Assembly: GCF_000227135.1 (NCBI RefSeq)
Contig: NC_018237.1
Location: 494,171 to 558,170, forward strand
DNA length: 64,000 bases
Direction of reading: 5' to 3'
Source of the DNA: Leishmania donovani
Taxonomy: Eukaryota > Euglenozoa > Kinetoplastea > Trypanosomatida > Trypanosomatidae
The notes below the pieces were generated by a model. That model did no database searches. It was not told where the DNA came from and saw only the letters and a program-made list of their open reading frames with translations. A program made the position numbers and the translations under genes. Positions 63,032 through 64,000 of the stretch are shown here, in pieces (the stretch's first letter is position 1; each line of letters opens with the position of its first letter).

Positions 63032-63889
63032 NNNNNNNNNNNNNNNNNNNNNNNNNNNNNNNNNNNNNNNNNNNNNNNNNNNNNNNNNNNNNNNNNNNNN
63101 NNNNNNNNNNNNNNNNNNNNNNNNNNNNNNNNGCGCGGCTTCCCGACGATTGTGAAAGACTAGAAGTCCAAACGCCTGCTGTGCAATGAGTGCCCGTCGG
63201 TGTCCAAGGATCCCCGAGGTCTAGTCGACAGCGCTCTGGCGAGAGGCGCGTGCACGTGCACCCATCACTCTCTTGTACCTGCCGTCCTCGGAGGGCGAAT
63301 AGACACAACACCCGAAGACAGCATCAGCAGCACTAGTGGCAGCGGATGCAGCAGTAGCGGCACACGGAGACGCAAGCAGGGACGCACACACCTTAACGAC
63401 CAGCACCTTTACACGCAGTGAACGCAAGGGGCACGCATTGCAGCTCTGACATCCTGCTTGCTGAATCGAGCTGCGCGCCGAGGCCACCATGGGCAAGCTA
63501 CTTGGTGGTGAGGTGAGCCGGCGCAACGACGACGACCCTGACCGCCGCTTCGCCGCTATGGTGGGCGGCTTCCCGACGATTGTGAAGGACGAGAAGTCCA
63601 AACGGCTGCTGTGCAACGAGTGCCCGTCGGTGTCCAAGGATCCCCGAGGTGTAGTCGACAGCGCTCTGGCGAGAGGCGCGTGCACGTGCACCCATCACTC
63701 TCTTGTACCTGCCGTCCTCGGAGGGCGAATAGACACAACACCCGAAGACAGCATCAGCAGCACTAGTGGCAGCGGATGCAGCAGTAGCGGCACACGGAGA
63801 CGCAAGCAGGGACGCACACACCTTAACGACCAGCACCTTTACACGCAGTGAACGCAAGGGGCACGCATTGCAGCTCTGATATCCTGTTT
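62755..63889. repeat. Tandem subtelomeric repeat, three partial units
   Basis: Unit of about 400 bp starting GAGCTGCGCGCCGAGGCCACC: unit 1 from 62755 to the gap, unit 2 (5' end lost in the gap) to 63467, unit 3 from 63468 to 63889. Units 2 and 3 share the 3' part through CACGCAGTGAACGCAAGGGG and GCTCTGA(C/T)ATCCTG. Unit 3 keeps a 120-codon frame from 63489 to 63851 (MGKLLGGEVSRRNDDD...), unit 2 has an in-frame stop (GACTAGAAG). Probably not functional protein. Confidence 0.8.
63032..63132. other. Assembly gap of 101 N
   Basis: Lies within the tandem subtelomeric repeat; flanks are similar but not identical (for example GTGAAGGACGAGAAG before, GTGAAAGACTAGAAG after), so this gap, unlike the other three, may hide real repeat units. 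Confidence 0.95.
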
Positions 63890-63939
63890 CCTGAATCAGA
63901 GATTTTGAAGAGCGCGCCACCAGGGAAGCGAGTGTATCG

Positions 63940-63974
63940 GTGCACGGGTGCACGGGTGCACGGGGGTGCACGGG
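63940..63974. repeat. GTGCACGG tandem repeat next to telomere
   Basis: Four head-to-tail GTGCACGG(G) units, one with two extra G, running straight into the TTAGGG array. Each unit contains the palindrome GTGCAC. It sits where Leishmania chromosomes carry conserved telomere-associated sequence. Confidence 0.85.
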
Positions 63975-64000
63975 TTAGGGTTAGGGTTAGGGTTAGGGTT
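63972..64000 (+). repeat. Telomere, (TTAGGG)n
   Basis: Four and a half GGGTTA units to the end of the window, G-rich strand reading 5' to 3' toward the end, which marks the right-hand chromosome terminus. Confidence 0.98.

Overview
The window reads as the right-hand end of a Leishmania (or very close trypanosomatid) chromosome. Evidence: long same-strand intronless gene runs, pyrimidine-rich tracts before trans-splice AG sites, many (TG)n/(CA)n runs, SIDER-type retroposons, a seven-gene tandem array of the Leishmania mannogen mannosyltransferase/phosphorylase (MTP) family, and terminal TTAGGG repeats at 63972-64000. From memory the MTP array lies near the end of chromosome 10 in sequenced Leishmania species; that assignment is recollection plus inference, and I cannot name the species.

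Layout. Positions 1 to about 25.1 kb form a minus-strand gene run: two divergent Rab-like GTPases, a TMEM218-like transition-zone protein, a RIB43A ciliary microtubule protein, a mitochondrial-looking RanBP2 zinc-finger protein, an exportin-7-like karyopherin, a CCDC148-like coiled-coil protein, an ataxin-10-domain protein and five small genes of unknown function. At 25.1-26.3 kb the coding strands diverge, and the gap holds tRNA-Lys(CTT), tRNA-Gly(GCC) and tRNA-Asn(GTT): a typical divergent strand-switch region where Pol II transcription would start in both directions.

From 26.3 kb to the telomere genes are on the plus strand: a bacterial-type SAM methyltransferase with an N-terminal zinc ribbon, seven MTP genes (27.8-46.9 kb), a PiT-type phosphate transporter, a BT1-family (folate/biopterin) transporter, a delta-12/omega-6 fatty acid desaturase, then a frame-broken subtelomeric repeat and the telomere. 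MTPs build and phosphorolyse beta-1,2-mannan (mannogen), so the right half is a carbohydrate-reserve, phosphate and nutrient-uptake district.

Eight SIDER copies (about 550 bp) sit in intergenic regions, seven in the sense of the adjacent gene and most just downstream of a stop codon; intact copies begin with a hallmark that still folds like the P1/P3 stems of the HDV-like ribozyme of trypanosomatid retroposons. A second 440-bp repeat occurs twice, once downstream of the ataxin-10-like gene and once downstream of the second MTP gene, forming an inverted pair around the strand switch. Three N-gaps in the PiT and BT1 genes are flanked by 317-356 bp direct repeats that are almost certainly unmerged contig overlaps, not real gene duplications.
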